The notes under the pieces are model-generated. The model was not told the origin of the DNA. It worked only from the letters and a program-made list of their open reading frames with translations, and did not search any database. Positions 26,030 through 39,570 of a stretch of DNA of 64,000 nt are shown one piece after another. This stretch comes from Microglena sp. YARC (Eukaryota; Chlorophyta; Chlorophyceae; Chlamydomonadales; Chlamydomonadaceae). Location of the stretch: assembly GCA_022414725.1 (NCBI GenBank), contig CM039462.1:99532579-99596578 (forward strand). The letters run 5' to 3'. Made by a program: the position numbers and the translations under genes. How positions within the stretch are numbered: position 1 is the stretch's first letter; each line of letters starts with the position of its first letter.

Positions 26030-29000
26030 TTGTAGGTGATGGGGGGTAGCTTATGTTTTTCACTTCTCGAGTCTCCGTTTGACTTCTTGACCTGTTTGGC
26101 TGCTCTCCTGTGCCCTCTCTCCGTCCTTAAGCTTGATGATTTCTTGAACAGCTAGGCTTTGGACTCTCTTAGCTTTTCCCCGCTGGTCTTTGGTCTTTCG
26201 CTTTTCCTCACGCCTTTTTATCGTGATGGTAGTTCTGCTTAGGTTGTTTAAGTGTCCTTTCTTAGCTGTGCTTTTCCTTGTGGCGTTTTGGCTGACGGCT
26301 TGGCCTTGTGTTTGCCTTTAGATTAGGGAGTGTTAAGGCCGCCTTTTTAGAGCTCTATGCCTCTCTCCTTGTTTGTTTGGGTGATTTTTTCCTGTGGCCT
26401 TTTGTCCTTCACGTCTTCTTGTAGAATCTCGCTTTTTAGGCCTCGGCAACTTCTCAGCCCCTTCTACAATATGCTCTTAATTCGCTAGTTTCTCTATGCC
26501 TTAGTAGTTCGCATTGCTTGTTGTCAAGCCTTTTTTTTGCTCTTTCGTACGCTTTTTTGGAGGTCACCTCCTGGACCAGGTTCTGAGGGGTATGTTGCCC
26601 CAAACCCTCACTGTTATAAAACTGTCCAGCTGCCTCGGCGCTGTTCAGTCTCGGCATTGATTTTTGCTGAGTATGTAACTATATCCTCTCTCTCTCTCTC
26701 TCTCTCCGTCCTTAAGCTTGATGGTTTCTTGACAGCTAGGCTTTGGACTCTCTTAGCTTTTCCCCGCTGGTCTTGGTCTTTCGCTTTTCCTCAAGCTTTT
26801 TATCGTGTTAGTAGTTCTGCTTAGGTTGTTAAGTGTCCTTTCTTAGCTGTGCTTTTCCTTGTGGCGTTTTGGCTGACGGCTTGGCCTTGTGTTTGCCTTT
26901 AGATAGGGAGTGTTAAGGCCGCCTTTTTAGAGCTCTATGCCTCTCTCCTTGTTTGTTTGGTGATTTTCCTGTGCCTTTTGTCCTTTCACGTCTTCTTGTA
27001 GAATCTCGCTTTTTAGGGCCTCGGCAACTCTCAGCCCTTCTACAATATGCTCTTAATTCGCTAGTTTCTCTATGCCTTGGTAGTTCGCATTGCTTGTTGT
27101 CAAGCCTTTTTTTTGCTCTTTCGTACGTTTTTTGGAGGTCACCTCCTGGACCAGGTTCTGAGGGGTATGTTGCCCAAACCCTCACTGTTATAAAAACTGT
27201 CCAGCTTGCCTCGGCGCTGTTCAGTCTCGGCATTGATTTTTGCTGAGTATGTAACTATATCCTCTCTCTCTCTCTCTCTCCGTCCTTAAGCTTGATGGTT
27301 TCTTGACAGCTAGGCTTTGGACTCTCTTAGCTTTTCCCCGCTGGTCTTGGTCTTTCGCTTTTCCTCACGCTTTTTATCGTGTTAGTAGTTCTGCTTAGGT
27401 TGTTAAGTGTCCTTTCTTAGCTGTGCTTTTCCTTGTGGTGTTTTGGCTGACGGCTTGGCCTTGTGTTTGCCTTTAGATAGGGAGTGTTAAGGCCGCCTTT
27501 TTAGAGCTCTATGCCTCTCTCCTTGTTTGTTTGGTGATTTTCCTGTGCCTTTTGTCCTTCACGTCTTCTTGTAGAATCTCGCTTTTTAGGCCTCGGCAAC
27601 TCTCAGCCCTTCTACAATATGCTCTTAATTCGCTAGTTTCTCTATGCCTTGGTAGTTCGCATTGCTTGTTGTCAAGCCTTGTTTTTGCTCTTTCGTACGC
27701 TTTTTTGGAGGTCACCTCCTGGACCAGGTTCTGAGGGGTATGTTGCCCAAAACCCTCACTGCTTATAAAACTGTCCAGCTGCCTCGGCGCTGTTCAGTCT
27801 CGGCATTGATTTTGCTGAGTATGTAAACTATATCCTCTCTCTCTCTCTTCTCTCCTCCTTTAAAGCTTGATGCGGTTTCTTGACAGCTAGGCTTTGGACT
27901 CTCTTAGCTTTTCCCCGCTGGTCTTGGTCTTTCGCTTTTCCTCACGCCTTTTAATCGTGTTATAGTTCTGCTTAGGTTTGTTAAGTGTCCTTTCTTAGCT
28001 TCTTTTCCTTGTGGCGTTTTGGCTGACCCGGCTTGCCTTGTGTTTGCCTTTAGATAGGTGTTAAGGCCCGCGCTTTTTAGAGCCTCTATGCCTCTCTCCT
28101 TGTTTGTTTGTGATTTTCCTGTGCCTTTTGTCCTTCCCACGTCTTCTTGTAGAATCTCGCTTTCAGGCCTCGGCAACTCTCAGGCCCCTTCTACAATTAT
28201 CTCTAATTCGCTAGTTCTCTATGCCTTGGTAGTTCGCCATTGCTTGTTGTCAAGCCTTTTTTTAGCTCTTTTCGTACGCTTTGGAAGGTCACCTCCTGGG
28301 ACAGGTCCTGAGGGTATGTTGCCCAAAACCTCACTGTTATAAAACGTCCACTGCCTTCGCGCTGTTCAGTCTCGGCATTTGATTTTTCTGAGTATGTAAA
28401 ACTATATCCGTCTCTCTCTCTCTCTGCTGTCCTTAAGCTTGATGTTTTTCTTGACAGCTAGGCTTTGGACTCTCTTAGCTTTTCCCGCTGCGGCTTGGTC
28501 TTTCCGCTTTTCCTCACGCTTTTTATCGTGTTAGTGTTCTGCTAGGTTGTTAAGTGTCCTTGTTAGCTGTGCTTTTCCTTTGTGGCGTTTTGGCTGACGG
28601 CTTGGCCTTGTGTTTCCTTAGATAGGAGTGTTAAGGCCGCCTTTTAGAGCTCCTATGCCTCTCCCTTGTTTGTTTTGTTTTTCCTGTGCTTTTGTCCCTT
28701 CACGTCTTCTTGGTAGAATCTCGCTTTTTAGGCCTCCGGGCAACTTCACCCTTCTTACTNNNNNNNNNNNNNNNNNNNNNNNNNNNNNNNNNNNNNNNNN
28801 NNNNNNNNNNNNNNNNNNNNNNNNNNNNNNNNNNNNNNNNNNNNNNNNNNNNNNNNNNNNNNNNNNNNNNNNNNNNNNNNNNNNNNNNNNNNNNNNNNNN
28901 NNNNNNNNNNNNNNNNNNNNNNNNNNNNNNNNNNNNNNNNNNNNNNNNNNNNNNNNNNNNNNNNNNNNNNNNNNNNNNNNNNNNNNNNNNNNNNNNNNNN

Positions 29001-32000
29001 NNNNNNNNNNNNNNNNNNNNNNNNNNNNNNNNNNNNNNNNNNNNNNNNNNNNNNNNNNNNNNNNNNNNNNNNNNNNNNNNNNNNNNNNNNNNNNNNNNNN
29101 NNNNNNNNNNNNNNNNNNNNNNNNNNNNNNNNNNNNNNNNNNNNNNNNNNNNNNNNNNNNNNNNNNNNNNNNNNNNNNNNNNNNNNNNNNNNNNNNNNNN
29201 NNNNNNNNNNNNNNNNNNNNNNNNNNNNNNNNNNNNNNNNNNNNNNNNNNNNNNNNNNNNNNNNNNNNNNNNNNNNNNNNNNNNNNNNNNNNNNNNNNNN
29301 NNNNNNNNNNNNNNNNNNNNNNNNNNNNNNNNNNNNNNNNNNNNNNNNNNNNNNNNNNNNNNNNNNNNNNNNNNNNNNNNNNNNNNNNNNNNNNNNNNNN
29401 NNNNNNNNNNNNNNNNNNNNNNNNNNNNNNNNNNNNNNNNNNNNNNNNNNNNNNNNNNNNNNNNNNNNNNNNNNNNNNNNNNNNNNNNNNNNNNNNNNNN
29501 NNNNNNNNNNNNNNNNNNNNNNNNNNNNNNNNNNNNNNNNNNNNNNNNNNNNNNNNNNNNNNNNNNNNNNNNNNNNNNNNNNNNNNNNNNNNNNNNNNNN
29601 NNNNNNNNNNNNNNNNNNNNNNNNNNNNNNNNNNNNNNNNNNNNNNNNNNNNNNNNNNNNNNNNNNNNNNNNNNNNNNNNNNNNNNNNNNNNNNNNNNNN
29701 NNNNNNNNNNNNNNNNNNNNNNNNNNNNNNNNNNNNNNNNNNNNNNNNNNNNNNNNNNNTTATAAATGTCCGGCTGCATCGGCGCTGTTCTCTCGGGCAT
29801 TGATTTTTGCTGATATGTAAAACATACTCTCTCTTCTGCTCTACTCTTAAGCTTGAATGGTTCTTTGACAGCTAGGCTTTGGGACTCTCTTAGCTTTTCC
29901 CGCTGGGTTCTTGGTCTTTCGCTTTTCTCGCTTTTTATCTGTTAGTTTTGCTTAGGTTGTTAAGTGTCCTTTCTTAGTCTGTGCTTTCTCTCTTGTCGCG
30001 CGTTTTGGCTGACAGGCTTGGCTGTGTGTTTGCTTTAGATGGGAGTGGTTTAAGGCGCCTTTTAAGAAAGATAATATGATAATATCCTTGGTTTGTTATG
30101 GTGATTTTTCCTGTGCTTTGTCCTTCACGTCTTTTGTATGAATCTCAGATATTATAGAGAGCCTCGGAAACTCTTACCTTCTTACTATATACCTCTATAA
30201 ATTGATAGTATTTCTCTATGCTTGGTAGTATAGATATAGACGTATAGATAGAAAATATATATATATAGATATATATAGTCGTACGCCTTTTTGGAGGTCA
30301 CCTTCCTGACCAGGTTCTGAGGGTATGTGAACCAAAACCCTCACTGTATAAAACTGTCAGTGCCTCGGCCCTGTCAGTCTCTGGCATTGATTTTTGACTG
30401 AGTACTGTAAACTATATCCTCTCTCTCTCTCTCTCCGTCCTTAAGCTTTGATGGTTTCTTGACACTAGGCTTTGGACTCTCTAGGCTTTCCCGCTGGTCT
30501 TGTCTTTCGCTTTTCCTACGCTTTTTATCGTGTTAAGTAGTTCTGTTAAGGTGTTAAGTGTCTTTCTTAGCTGTGCTTTCCTTGTTGCCGTTTTGCTGGA
30601 CGGGCTTGGGCCTTGTGTTAGCCTTTAGATAGGACTAAGTGTTAAGGCGCCTTTTTAGAGCTCTATGCTCTCTCCTTGTTTGTTTGGTGATTTTCCTGTG
30701 CCTTTTGTCCTTCACGTACTCTTGTAGAATCTCGCTTTTTACCTCGGCAACTCTAGCCTTCTACCCATTATGCGTGCGGTTAATTCGCTAGTTTCTTCTA
30801 TTGCCTTGGTGCATAAGTTTCGCCCAATCGCATTGCTGTGTGTCAAGTATTTTATTATGGCTCTTCGTACGCTTTTTGGAGCGTCACCTCCTGGACCACG
30901 GTTCTGAGTTATGTTGCCCAAACCATCAACTTTATGGCAAAACTGTCAGCCGCCTCGGCGCGGGTGTTCAGGTGTTCGGTTGGTCGTCGGCATTGATTTT
31001 TTTTTGCTGAGTATGCTCTATATCCTCTCTCTCTCTCTCTCCGTCCTTAAGCTTGATGGTTTCTTGACAGCTAGCTAGCTTTGGACTCTCCTTAGATTTT
31101 CCCCGCTGGTCTTGGTCTTTCGCTTTTTTCCTAGACGCTTTTTATCGTGTTAGTAGTTCTGGCTTAGGTTGTTAGTGTCTTTCTTCAAGCTGTGCTTTTC
31201 CTTTTTGGTTTGGGGGGGGGGCCCCCCCCCCGTTTTTTTTGGGGGCCCCCTTTTTTGAAAAAACGGCTTGCTTGTGTTAGCCTTTAGATAGGGAAGTGTT
31301 AAGGCGCTTTTTAGCAGCTCTATGCACCTCTCTGATTGTTCTGTTTTCGGGGATATATGCGGCTTATTGTTGGTTTTCCGATTGATTGGGGGCACCAAAG
31401 GGGACAGGACACCGTTTGGGCGTCGGCAACTGTTCAACAAGGGTTATGGGTCTTTCTGCTAGAATCTCGCTTTTTAGGCCTTCGGCAACTCTCAGTCCCT
31501 TTCTACAATATGCTCTTAATTCTGCTAGTTTCTCTATGCCGCTTTGGTAGTTCGCATTGCTTGTTTGTCAAGGGGCCTTTTTTTTTGGGTTGCTCTTTCG
31601 TAGGCAGGCTTTTTTGGAGGTCACTCCCTCAAACGTAGAGATTTGAGGAGGGTCGCTGAGGGTCATACGAATGCTGCTCAAAAATAGAGGGGATTCCTCG
31701 ACGGTGTTAAAAGTTACGTTGACGGACACAGCAAAGGGGTGTCTTTGAGGGGGGTAAACTGCGCTCAAAGGTCCAGCGGGCGCTGGGGTGTTCAGAGTGG
31801 CTTGTTGTAAGCTATGGAAGTCGGGGCGATTGGATTTTCTTTGCTCGAGTAGGTGAGGAGGACTGGTATCCTCTCTCTTCGGTCGGTCGTGGCGATGTCC
31901 TGGCGGGTAGCTTGATGGTTTTCTTGACAGGCTAGGCTTTTGGACTCTCTTAGCTTTTGCCCGCTGGTCTTGGTCCTCTTTCGCTTTTCCTCACGTTTTT

Positions 32001-35000
32001 TATCGTGTTAGTAAGTTCTGCTTAGGTTGTTAAGTGTCCTTTTCGTTAGCTGTAGCTTTTCTTGTGGCGTTTTGGCTGACGGCTTGGCTTGTGTTTGCCT
32101 TGGAGATAGGGAGTGTTGAAGGCCGCCTTTTTTTAGAGTACTCTATGCTCTTCCTCTTGTGTGTTTGGTGATTTTCTGTGCCTTTTGTTCCTTTACGTCT
32201 TCTTGTAGAATCTCGCTGTTTTTTAGGCCACTCGGAAACTCTCAGCTTCTACAATATGCTTCTTATTCGCTGGTTTCTCTATGCCCTTTGCGCGGTAGTT
32301 CGGCATTCTTGTTGTCAAGTTCTTTTTTTTTTGGTCGAGTAGACGAGCAGTTTTGCGAGGTCACCTGCCTTTCTGAGGGGTAATGCTTGTGAAGTTTTAC
32401 CACTCGCCTCGCCTTCCCAGATAAACCACAGCTGCTCGGCGCTGTTTCAGTCTTCGGGCTCATTTCTTTGCTGAGTATGCGTTTAAGCTTGATGGTTTCA
32501 TGAAGCTAGGCTTTGGATCTCTCTTAGCTTTCCGCCGCTGGTCTTGGTCTTTCGCTTTTTCCCCTCCTTGGTCTTTCCTTTTCTCACGCTTTTATGGGTA
32601 GTTCATGCTTAGGTTGTTAGCTGTTCCTCTCTTACGCGGGTTTGGCTGACGGCTTGGGGTTGATAGGGTGCCCAAAGGCGTCTATTGGTTTGGTGCCTTT
32701 CGCGCCTGAGACTGAGGTCGTGATGAGCTCCTAGGGTCTCTCTCTTTGGTATGGCTGTTTAATTCGCTGTAAACTGGAACCAGTTATAGCCTTTTTTTGG
32801 CGCTTATTTTGGAGGTCTCACTTTCTGTCGGCTTTGGCCTTATTGAATTTTTGCTCCGTCCCTATATCCTCTTCTCTTCTCTCTCTCCTCTTCGGCTTGA
32901 TGGTTTCTTGACGCTAGGCTTTGGACTCTCTTAGCTTTTCCCCGCTGGTCTTGGTCTTTCGCTTTTCCTCATGCTTTTTATCGTGTTAGTAGTTCTGCTT
33001 AGGTTGTTAAGTGTCGCTTTCTTAGCTGTGCTTTTCCTTGTGGCGCTTTTTGGCTGACGGCTTGGCCTTGTGGTTTGCCTTTAGATAGGGAGTGTTAAGG
33101 CCGCCTTTTTAGAGCTCTATGCTCTTCCTGGTGTTGTTTGGTGATTTTCCTTGTGGCTTTTTGTCCTTTACGTCTTCTTGTAGAATCTCGCTTTTTAGGC
33201 CTCGGCAACTCTCAGCCTTTCTACAATATGCTCTTAATTCGCTGGTTTCTCTATGCCTTGGGTAGTTCGCATTGCTTGTTGTCAAGCCTTTTTTTGCTCT
33301 TTCGTACGCTTTTTTGGAGGTCACCTCCTGGACCAGGTTTTCTGAGGGGTATGTTGCCCAAAACCCTCACTGTTATAAAACTGTCCAGCTGCCTCGGCGC
33401 TGTTCAGTCTCGGCATTTGAGGTTTTTTGCTGAGTATGTAACTATTATCTCTCTCTCTCTCTCTCCGTCCTTAAGCTTGATGGTTTCTTGACAGCTAGGC
33501 TTTGACTCTCTTAGCTTTTCCCCCGCTGGGTCTTGGTCTTTCGCTTTTCCTCACGCTTTTTATCGTGGTTAGTAGTTTGCTTAAGGTTGTTAAGTGTCCT
33601 TTCTTAGCTGTGCTTGTTTTCCTTGTGGATCTACATCGTTTGGCTGACGGCTTGGCCTTGTGTTTGCCTTTGATAGGGAGTGGAGTTAAGGCGCCTTTTT
33701 AGAGCTCTATGCCTCCTCTCCGGGTGGTGTGTGGTTGGGTGTGGTTGTTTGTTGGCCGCGCGGGGTGGTGATTTTCCTGTGCTTTTTGTCTTTACGTCTT
33801 TTGTAGAATCTCGCTTTTTCGGTAGGCCTCGGCAGCCTTCTACTGCCTCCAGCCCTTCTATTGCTTGTTGCAAGCCCTTTTTTTGCTCTTCGTAAACGCT
33901 CTTTTGGAGGGCTCTTAATTCGCTGTCAGTTTCTCTATGCCTTGGTATTAACTAATAGTTCTCTCTCTCTCTCTCTGGGGGGGGGTCCGCATTGGGACTC
34001 TCTTAAGCTTTTCCCCGCTGTCTTGTCAGAAGCTTTTCCCAGTGTTTTTAAGTGTTCCTTTCTTGCTGTGCTTTTCCTTGTGGCGTCTTTTTGGCTGACG
34101 GCTTGTGTTGTTGCTTTAGATAGGGAGTGTTAAGGCCGCCTTTTTGCTTGTATTGTTTGGTGATCTTTCGAGAGGGGCTTTTTGTGTGGGAGGGTCTTGT
34201 AGAATCGTCGCTTTTGGGGAGACCGAGGGTAGGCCTCGGCAATGGAGGGTCATGGGTGTGCGCGGAAGGGGCAGAGGGGGACAATAATGCTCTGTGAGTA
34301 GGGAAAGGTGTGTTCGGAGGGGGGGGGGGGCTCGGCGGGTGTGCATGGGGGTCTATGGGGCGAGGTTGGGGAGTGTTTGTTGGGCTGAGTATGGGGGGTG
34401 AGGGGGGGAGTGTGCATTTTCTGGGTTGAGCGTGCTCTTCGTCTTGATTGTTTCTATTTTCGTAAGCTTTTTTGGACCTCTGGACTAAGCTTTGTCCCCC
34501 GCTGGTGGCTTGGGTTCTGATGCTTTTGGTGGGGTATGTTTGCCCAACCTCATGTTATAAAACTGTCCAGCTGCCTCGGCGCTGTTCAGTCTCGGCATTG
34601 ATTTTTGCTGAGTATGTAACTATATCCTCTCTCTCTCTCTCTCGTCCTTAAGCTTGATGGTTTCTTGACAGCTAGGCTTTGGACTCTCTTAGCTTTTCCC
34701 CGCTGGTCTTGGTCTTTCGCTTTTCCTCACGCTTTTTATCGTTGTTAGTAGTTCTGCTTAGGTTGTTAAGTGTCCTTTCTTAGCTGTGCTTTTCCTTGTG
34801 GCGTTTTGGCTGACGGCTTGGCCTTGTGTTTGCCTTAGATAGGGAGTGTTGGCCGCCTTTTTAGAGCTCTATGCCTCCTCTCCTGTTTGTTTGGTGATTT
34901 TCCTGTGCCTTTTGTCCTTCACGTCTTCTTGTAGAATCTCGCTTTTTTAGGCCTCGGCAACTCTCAGCCTTCTACAATATGCCTTTAATTCGCTGGTTTC

Positions 35001-38000
35001 TCTATGCCTTGGCCCTTAGTTCGCATTTTCTTGTTGCCCAAGTCTTTTTTTTTGCTCTTTCGTACGCTTTTTTGGAGGTCACCTCCTGGACCAGGTTCTG
35101 AGGGGTATGTTGCCCAAACCCTCACTGTTATAAAACTGTCCAGCTGCCTCGGCGCTGTTCAGTCTTGGCATTGATTTTTGCTGAGTATTGTGTAACTATA
35201 TCCTCTCTTCTCTCTCTCCGTCCTTAAGCTTGATGGTTTCTTGGACAGCTAGGCTTTTGGATCTCTCTTAGCTTTTCCCCGCTGGTCTTGGTCTTTCGCT
35301 TTTCCTCACGCTTTTTATCGTGTTAGTAGTTCTGCTTAGGTTGTTAAGTGTCCTTTCTTAGCTGTGCTTTTCCTTGTGGCGTTTTGGCTGACGGCTTGGC
35401 CTTGTGTTAGCCTTTAGATAGGGAGTGTTAAGGCCGCCTTTTTAGAGCTCTATGCCTCTCTCCTTGTTTGTTTGGTGATTTTCCTGTGCCTTTTGTCCCT
35501 TCAGCGGTCTTCTTGTAGAATCTCGCTTTTTAGGCCTCGGCAACTCTCAGCCCTTCTACAATATGCTCTTAATTCGCTAGTTTCTCTATGCCTTGGTAGT
35601 TCGCATTGCTTGTTGTCAAGCCTTTTATTTGCTCTTTCGTACGCTTTTTTGGAGGTCACCTCCTGGACCAGGTTCTGAGGGGTATGTTGCCCAAACCCTC
35701 ACTGTTATAAAACTGTCCAGCTGCCTCGGCGCTGTTCAGTCTCGGCATTGATTTTTGCTGAGTATGTAACTATATCCTCTCTCTCTCTCTCTCCGTCCTT
35801 AAGCTTGATGGTTTCTTGACAGCTAGGCTTTGGACCTCTCTTAGCTTGTTTTTCCCCGCTGGTCTTGGTCTTTCGCTTTTCCTCACGCTTTTTATCGTGT
35901 TAGTAGTTCTGCTTAGGTTGTTAAGTGTCCTTTCTTAGCTGTGCTTTTCCTTGTGGCGTTTTGGCTGACGGCTTGGCCTTGTGTTAGCCTTTAGATAGGG
36001 AGTGTTAAGGCCGCCTTTTTAGAGCTCTATGCCTCTCTCCTTGTGTGTTTGGTGATTTTCCTGTGCCTTTTGTCCTTTACGTCTTCTTGTAGAATCTCGC
36101 TTTTTAGGCCTCGGCAACTCTCAGCCCTTCTACAATATGCTCTTAATTCGCTGGTTTCTCTATGCCTTGGTAGTTCGCATTGCTTGTTGTCAAGTTTTTT
36201 TTTTTGCTCTTTCGTACGCTTTTTGGAGGTCACCTCCTGGACCAGGTTCTGAGGGGTATGTTGCCCAAACCCTCACTGTTATAAAACTGTCCAGCTGCCT
36301 CGGCGCTGTTCAGTCTCGGCATTGATTTTTGCTGAGTATGTAACTATATCCTCTCTCTCTCTCTCTCCGTCCTTAAGCTTGATGGTTTCTTGACAGCTAG
36401 GCTTTGGACTCTCTTAGCTTTTCCTTGCTGGTCTTGGTCTTTCGCTTTTCCTCACGCTTTTTATCGTGTTAGTAGTTCTGCTTAGGTTGTTAAGTGTCCT
36501 TTCTTAGCTGTGCTTTTCCTTGTGGCGTTTTGGCTGACGGCTTGGCCTTGTGTTTGCCTTCAGATAGGGAGTGTTAAGGCCGCCTTTTTAGAGCTCTATG
36601 CCTCTCTCCTTGTTTGTTTGGTGATTTTCCTGTGCCTTTTGTCCTTCACGTCTTCTTGTAGAATCTTGCTTTTTAGGCCTCGGCAACTCTCAGCCCTTCT
36701 ACAATATGCTCTTAATTCGCTGGTTTCTCTATGCCTTGGTAGTTCGCATTTCTTGTTGTCAAGTTTTTTTTTTGCTCTTTCGTACGCTTTTTTGGAGGTC
36801 ACCTCCTGGACCAGGTTCTGAGGGGTATGTTGCCCAAACCCTCACTGTTATAAAACTGTCCAGCTGCCTCGGCGCTGTTCAGTCTCGGCATTGATTTTTG
36901 CTGAGTATGTAACTATATCCTCTCTCTCTCTCTCTCCGTCCTTAAGCTTGATGGTTTCTTGACAGCTAGGCTTTGGACTCTCTTAGCTTTTCCTTGCTGG
37001 TCTTGGTCTTTCGCTTTTCCTCACGCTTTTTATCGTGTTAGTAGTTCTGCTTAGGTTGTTAAGTGTCCTTTCTTAAGCTGTGCTTTTCCTTGTGGCGTTT
37101 TGGCTGACGGCTTGGCCTTGTGTTTGCCTTCAGATAGGGAGTGTTAAGGCCGCCTTTTTAGAGCTCTATGCCTCTCTCCTTGTTTGTTTGGTGATTTTCC
37201 TGTGCCTTTTGTCCTTCACGTCTTCTTGTAGAATCTTGCTTTTTAGGCCTCGGCAACTCTCAGCCCTTCTACAATATGCTCTTAATTCGCTGGTTTCTCT
37301 ATGCCTTGGTAGTTCGCATTGCTTGTTGTCAAGCCTTTTTTTTGCTCTTTCGTACGCTTTTTTGGAGGTCACCTCCTGGACCAGGTTCTGAGGGGTATGT
37401 TGCCCAAACCCTCACTGTTATAAAACTGTCCAGCTGCCTCGGCGCTGTTCAGTCTTGGCATTGATTTTTGCTGAGTATGTAACTATATCCTCTCTCTCTC
37501 TCTCTCCGTCCTTAAGCTTGATGGTTTCTTGACAGCTAGGCTTTGGACTCTCTTAGCTTTTCCCCGCTGGTCTTGGTCTTTCGCTTTTCCTCATGCTTTT
37601 TATCGTGTTAGTAGTTCTGCTTAGGTTGTTAAGTGTCCTTTCTTAGCTGTGCTTTTCCTTGTGGCGTTTTGGCTGACGGCTTGGCCTTGTGTTTGCCTTT
37701 AGATAGGGAGTGTTAAGGCCGCCTTTTTAGAGCTCTATGCCTCTCTCCTTGTTTGTTTGGTGATTTTCCTGTGCCTTTTGTCCTTCACGTCTTCTTGTAG
37801 AATCTCGCTTTTTAGGCCTCGGCAACTCTCAGCCCTTCTACAATATGCTCTTAATTCGCTAGTTTCTCTATGCCTTGGTAGTTCGCATTGCTTGTTGTCA
37901 AGTCCTTTTTTTGCTCTTTCGTACGATTTTTTGGAGGTCACCTCCTGGACCAGGTTCTGAGGGGTATGTTGCCCAAACCCTCACTGTTATAAAACTGTCC

Positions 38001-38636
38001 AGCTGCCTCGGCGCTGTTCAGTCTTGGCATTGATTTTTGCTGAGTATGTAACTATATCCTCTCTCTCTCTCTCTCCGTCCTTAAGCTTGATGGTTTCTTG
38101 ACAGCTAGGCTTTGGACTCTCTTAGCTTTTCCCCGCTGGTCTTGGTCTTTCGCTTTTCCTCACGCTTTTTATCGTGTTAGTAGTTCTGCTTAGGTTGTTA
38201 AGTGTCCTTTCTTAGCTGTGCTTTTCCTTGTGGCGTTTTGGCTGACGGCTTGGCCTTGTGTTAGCCTTTAGATAGGGAGTGTTAAGGCCGCCTTTTTAGA
38301 GCTCTATGCCTCTCTCCTTGTTTGTTTGGTGATTTTCCTGTGCTTTTTTGTCCTTTACGTCTTCTTGTAGAATCTCGCTTTTTAGGCCTCGGCAACTCTC
38401 AGCCCTTCTACAATATGCTCTTAATTCGCTGGTTTCTCTATGCCTTGGTAGTTCGCATTGCTTGTTGTCAAGCCTTTTTTTTGCTCTTTCGTACGCTTTT
38501 TTGGAGGTCACCTCCTGGACCAGGTTCTGAGGGGTATGTTGCCCAAACCCTCACTGTTATAAAACTGTCCAGCTGCCTCGGCGCTGTTCAGTCTCGGCAT
38601 TGATTTTTGCTGAGTATGTAACTATATCCTCTCTCG
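26030..38636. repeat. ~570-bp satellite array, about 20 units
   Basis: A unit spaced 569-570 bases (CTTAAGCTTGATGGTTTCTT at 36372, 36941, 37511 and 38080) carries a (TC)n tract, GCCTCGGCAACTCTCAGCCC and GGTCACCTCCTGGACCAGG. Units at 34560-38636 and 26100-27800 are nearly identical. Units from about 27800 to 34560 degrade progressively with single-base indels and scrambled segments on both sides of the N gap, which looks like unpolished long-read sequence rather than biology. Each intact unit has a 68-codon minus-strand frame; I do not call it a gene. Confidence 0.9.
28760..29759. other. Assembly gap of exactly 1000 N
   Basis: An unbroken run of N inside the 570-bp satellite. The round length indicates an arbitrary gap size, so the true satellite length is unknown. 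Long open frames crossing it are meaningless. Confidence 0.99.
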
Positions 38637-38893
38637 CAAAGCGCTGCCCCCCAACCCCCAGGAGCACAAAGTTTGGAGCCTGGGGCGTTCGGGAGGGAAT
38701 TTCTGACTAGGTTACCATGCAGCGACGGAATGGCGAGTTGTTGCCGGGGGGAAAACAATGCTATGTATACCGGTTATAAAGTCCAGGGGTAGCCAAATAG
38801 GCTCAAGGGACTTTCCCAACCTTGAACAACCAAGAGCAGCTCTAGATTAACAGGAGGGGCTTATCAAAAGAAAAACTTGATGACCTGAACTGA
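38637..38893 (-). repeat. Dispersed ATGCAGCGACGGAATGGCGA piece and TTTAGCC-family copy
   Basis: 38640-38740 shares ATGCAGCGACGGAATGGCGA with 5260-5290. 38787-38893 is a minus-strand copy of the TTTAGCC/(CATA)n family (GTCCAGGGGTAGCCAAATAGG). The satellite ends abruptly at 38636. Confidence 0.6.
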
Positions 38894-39530
38894 ACCTCTG
38901 GGTGAAGACTAGTCAAAGAGAGGTGATTCAACGAGTGCTGTTATGCCCAGCGGTGCAATTGGGCTATTGTGATATGTGGAGGTGGGGAGTGCCGTGGTCA
39001 TCATACAAACGAGTGCAACTGAAACTCTGGGTGAAGTCTAGTCAAAGAGAGGTGAGTCAGCAAGTGATGTTATGCTACGCTACTTCACTCGCATGTATTG
39101 ATCCCTTTTGTCAGGCATTACTGCTGAGCCAATACCCAACTCATACCATAAGTATTGTACTTGTTTTATCTAGGGTTAAAAGATGCCTAGCGGTGCAATT
39201 GGGCAGTTGTGATATGTGGGGGTGGGTAGTGCTGTGGTCATCATTCAAACAAGTGCAACTGCATCTCTGGGTGAAGACTAGTCAAAGAGAGGTTAGTAAA
39301 CGAGTGCTGTTATGCCTAGCGGTGCAATTGGGCTGTTGTGATATGTGGAGGTGAGGAGTGTGCTGTGGTCATCATACAAACGAGTGCAACTGGACCTCTG
39401 GGTGAAGACTAGTCAAAGAGAGGTGAGTCAACGAGTGCTGTTATGCCTAGCGGTGCGATTGGGCTGTTGTGATATGTGGAGGTGAGGAGTGTGCTGTGGT
39501 CATATAAAGGAGTGCAACTGAACCTCCTCT
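38894..39530. repeat. ~130-bp tandem repeat, about 5 units
   Basis: GGGTGAAGACTAGTCAAAGA, GGTGCAATTGGGC and GATATGTGGAGGTG recur with ~129-131-base spacing (38902, 39031, then 39271 and 39402). One unit is interrupted by ~110 bases of unrelated sequence. No domain appears in the open frame. Confidence 0.8.
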
Positions 39531-39570
39531 CATCACTTCGACTCATCACACCCGATCGTCACCTCCGCTC

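Noticed and set aside
28628..29803. Open frames of over 350 codons across the N run
   Set aside because: They consist almost wholly of unknown bases.
38902..39354. 150-codon frame over the ~130-bp repeat
   Set aside because: The repeat spacing varies (129, 131 and an interrupted 240) and no domain is visible.
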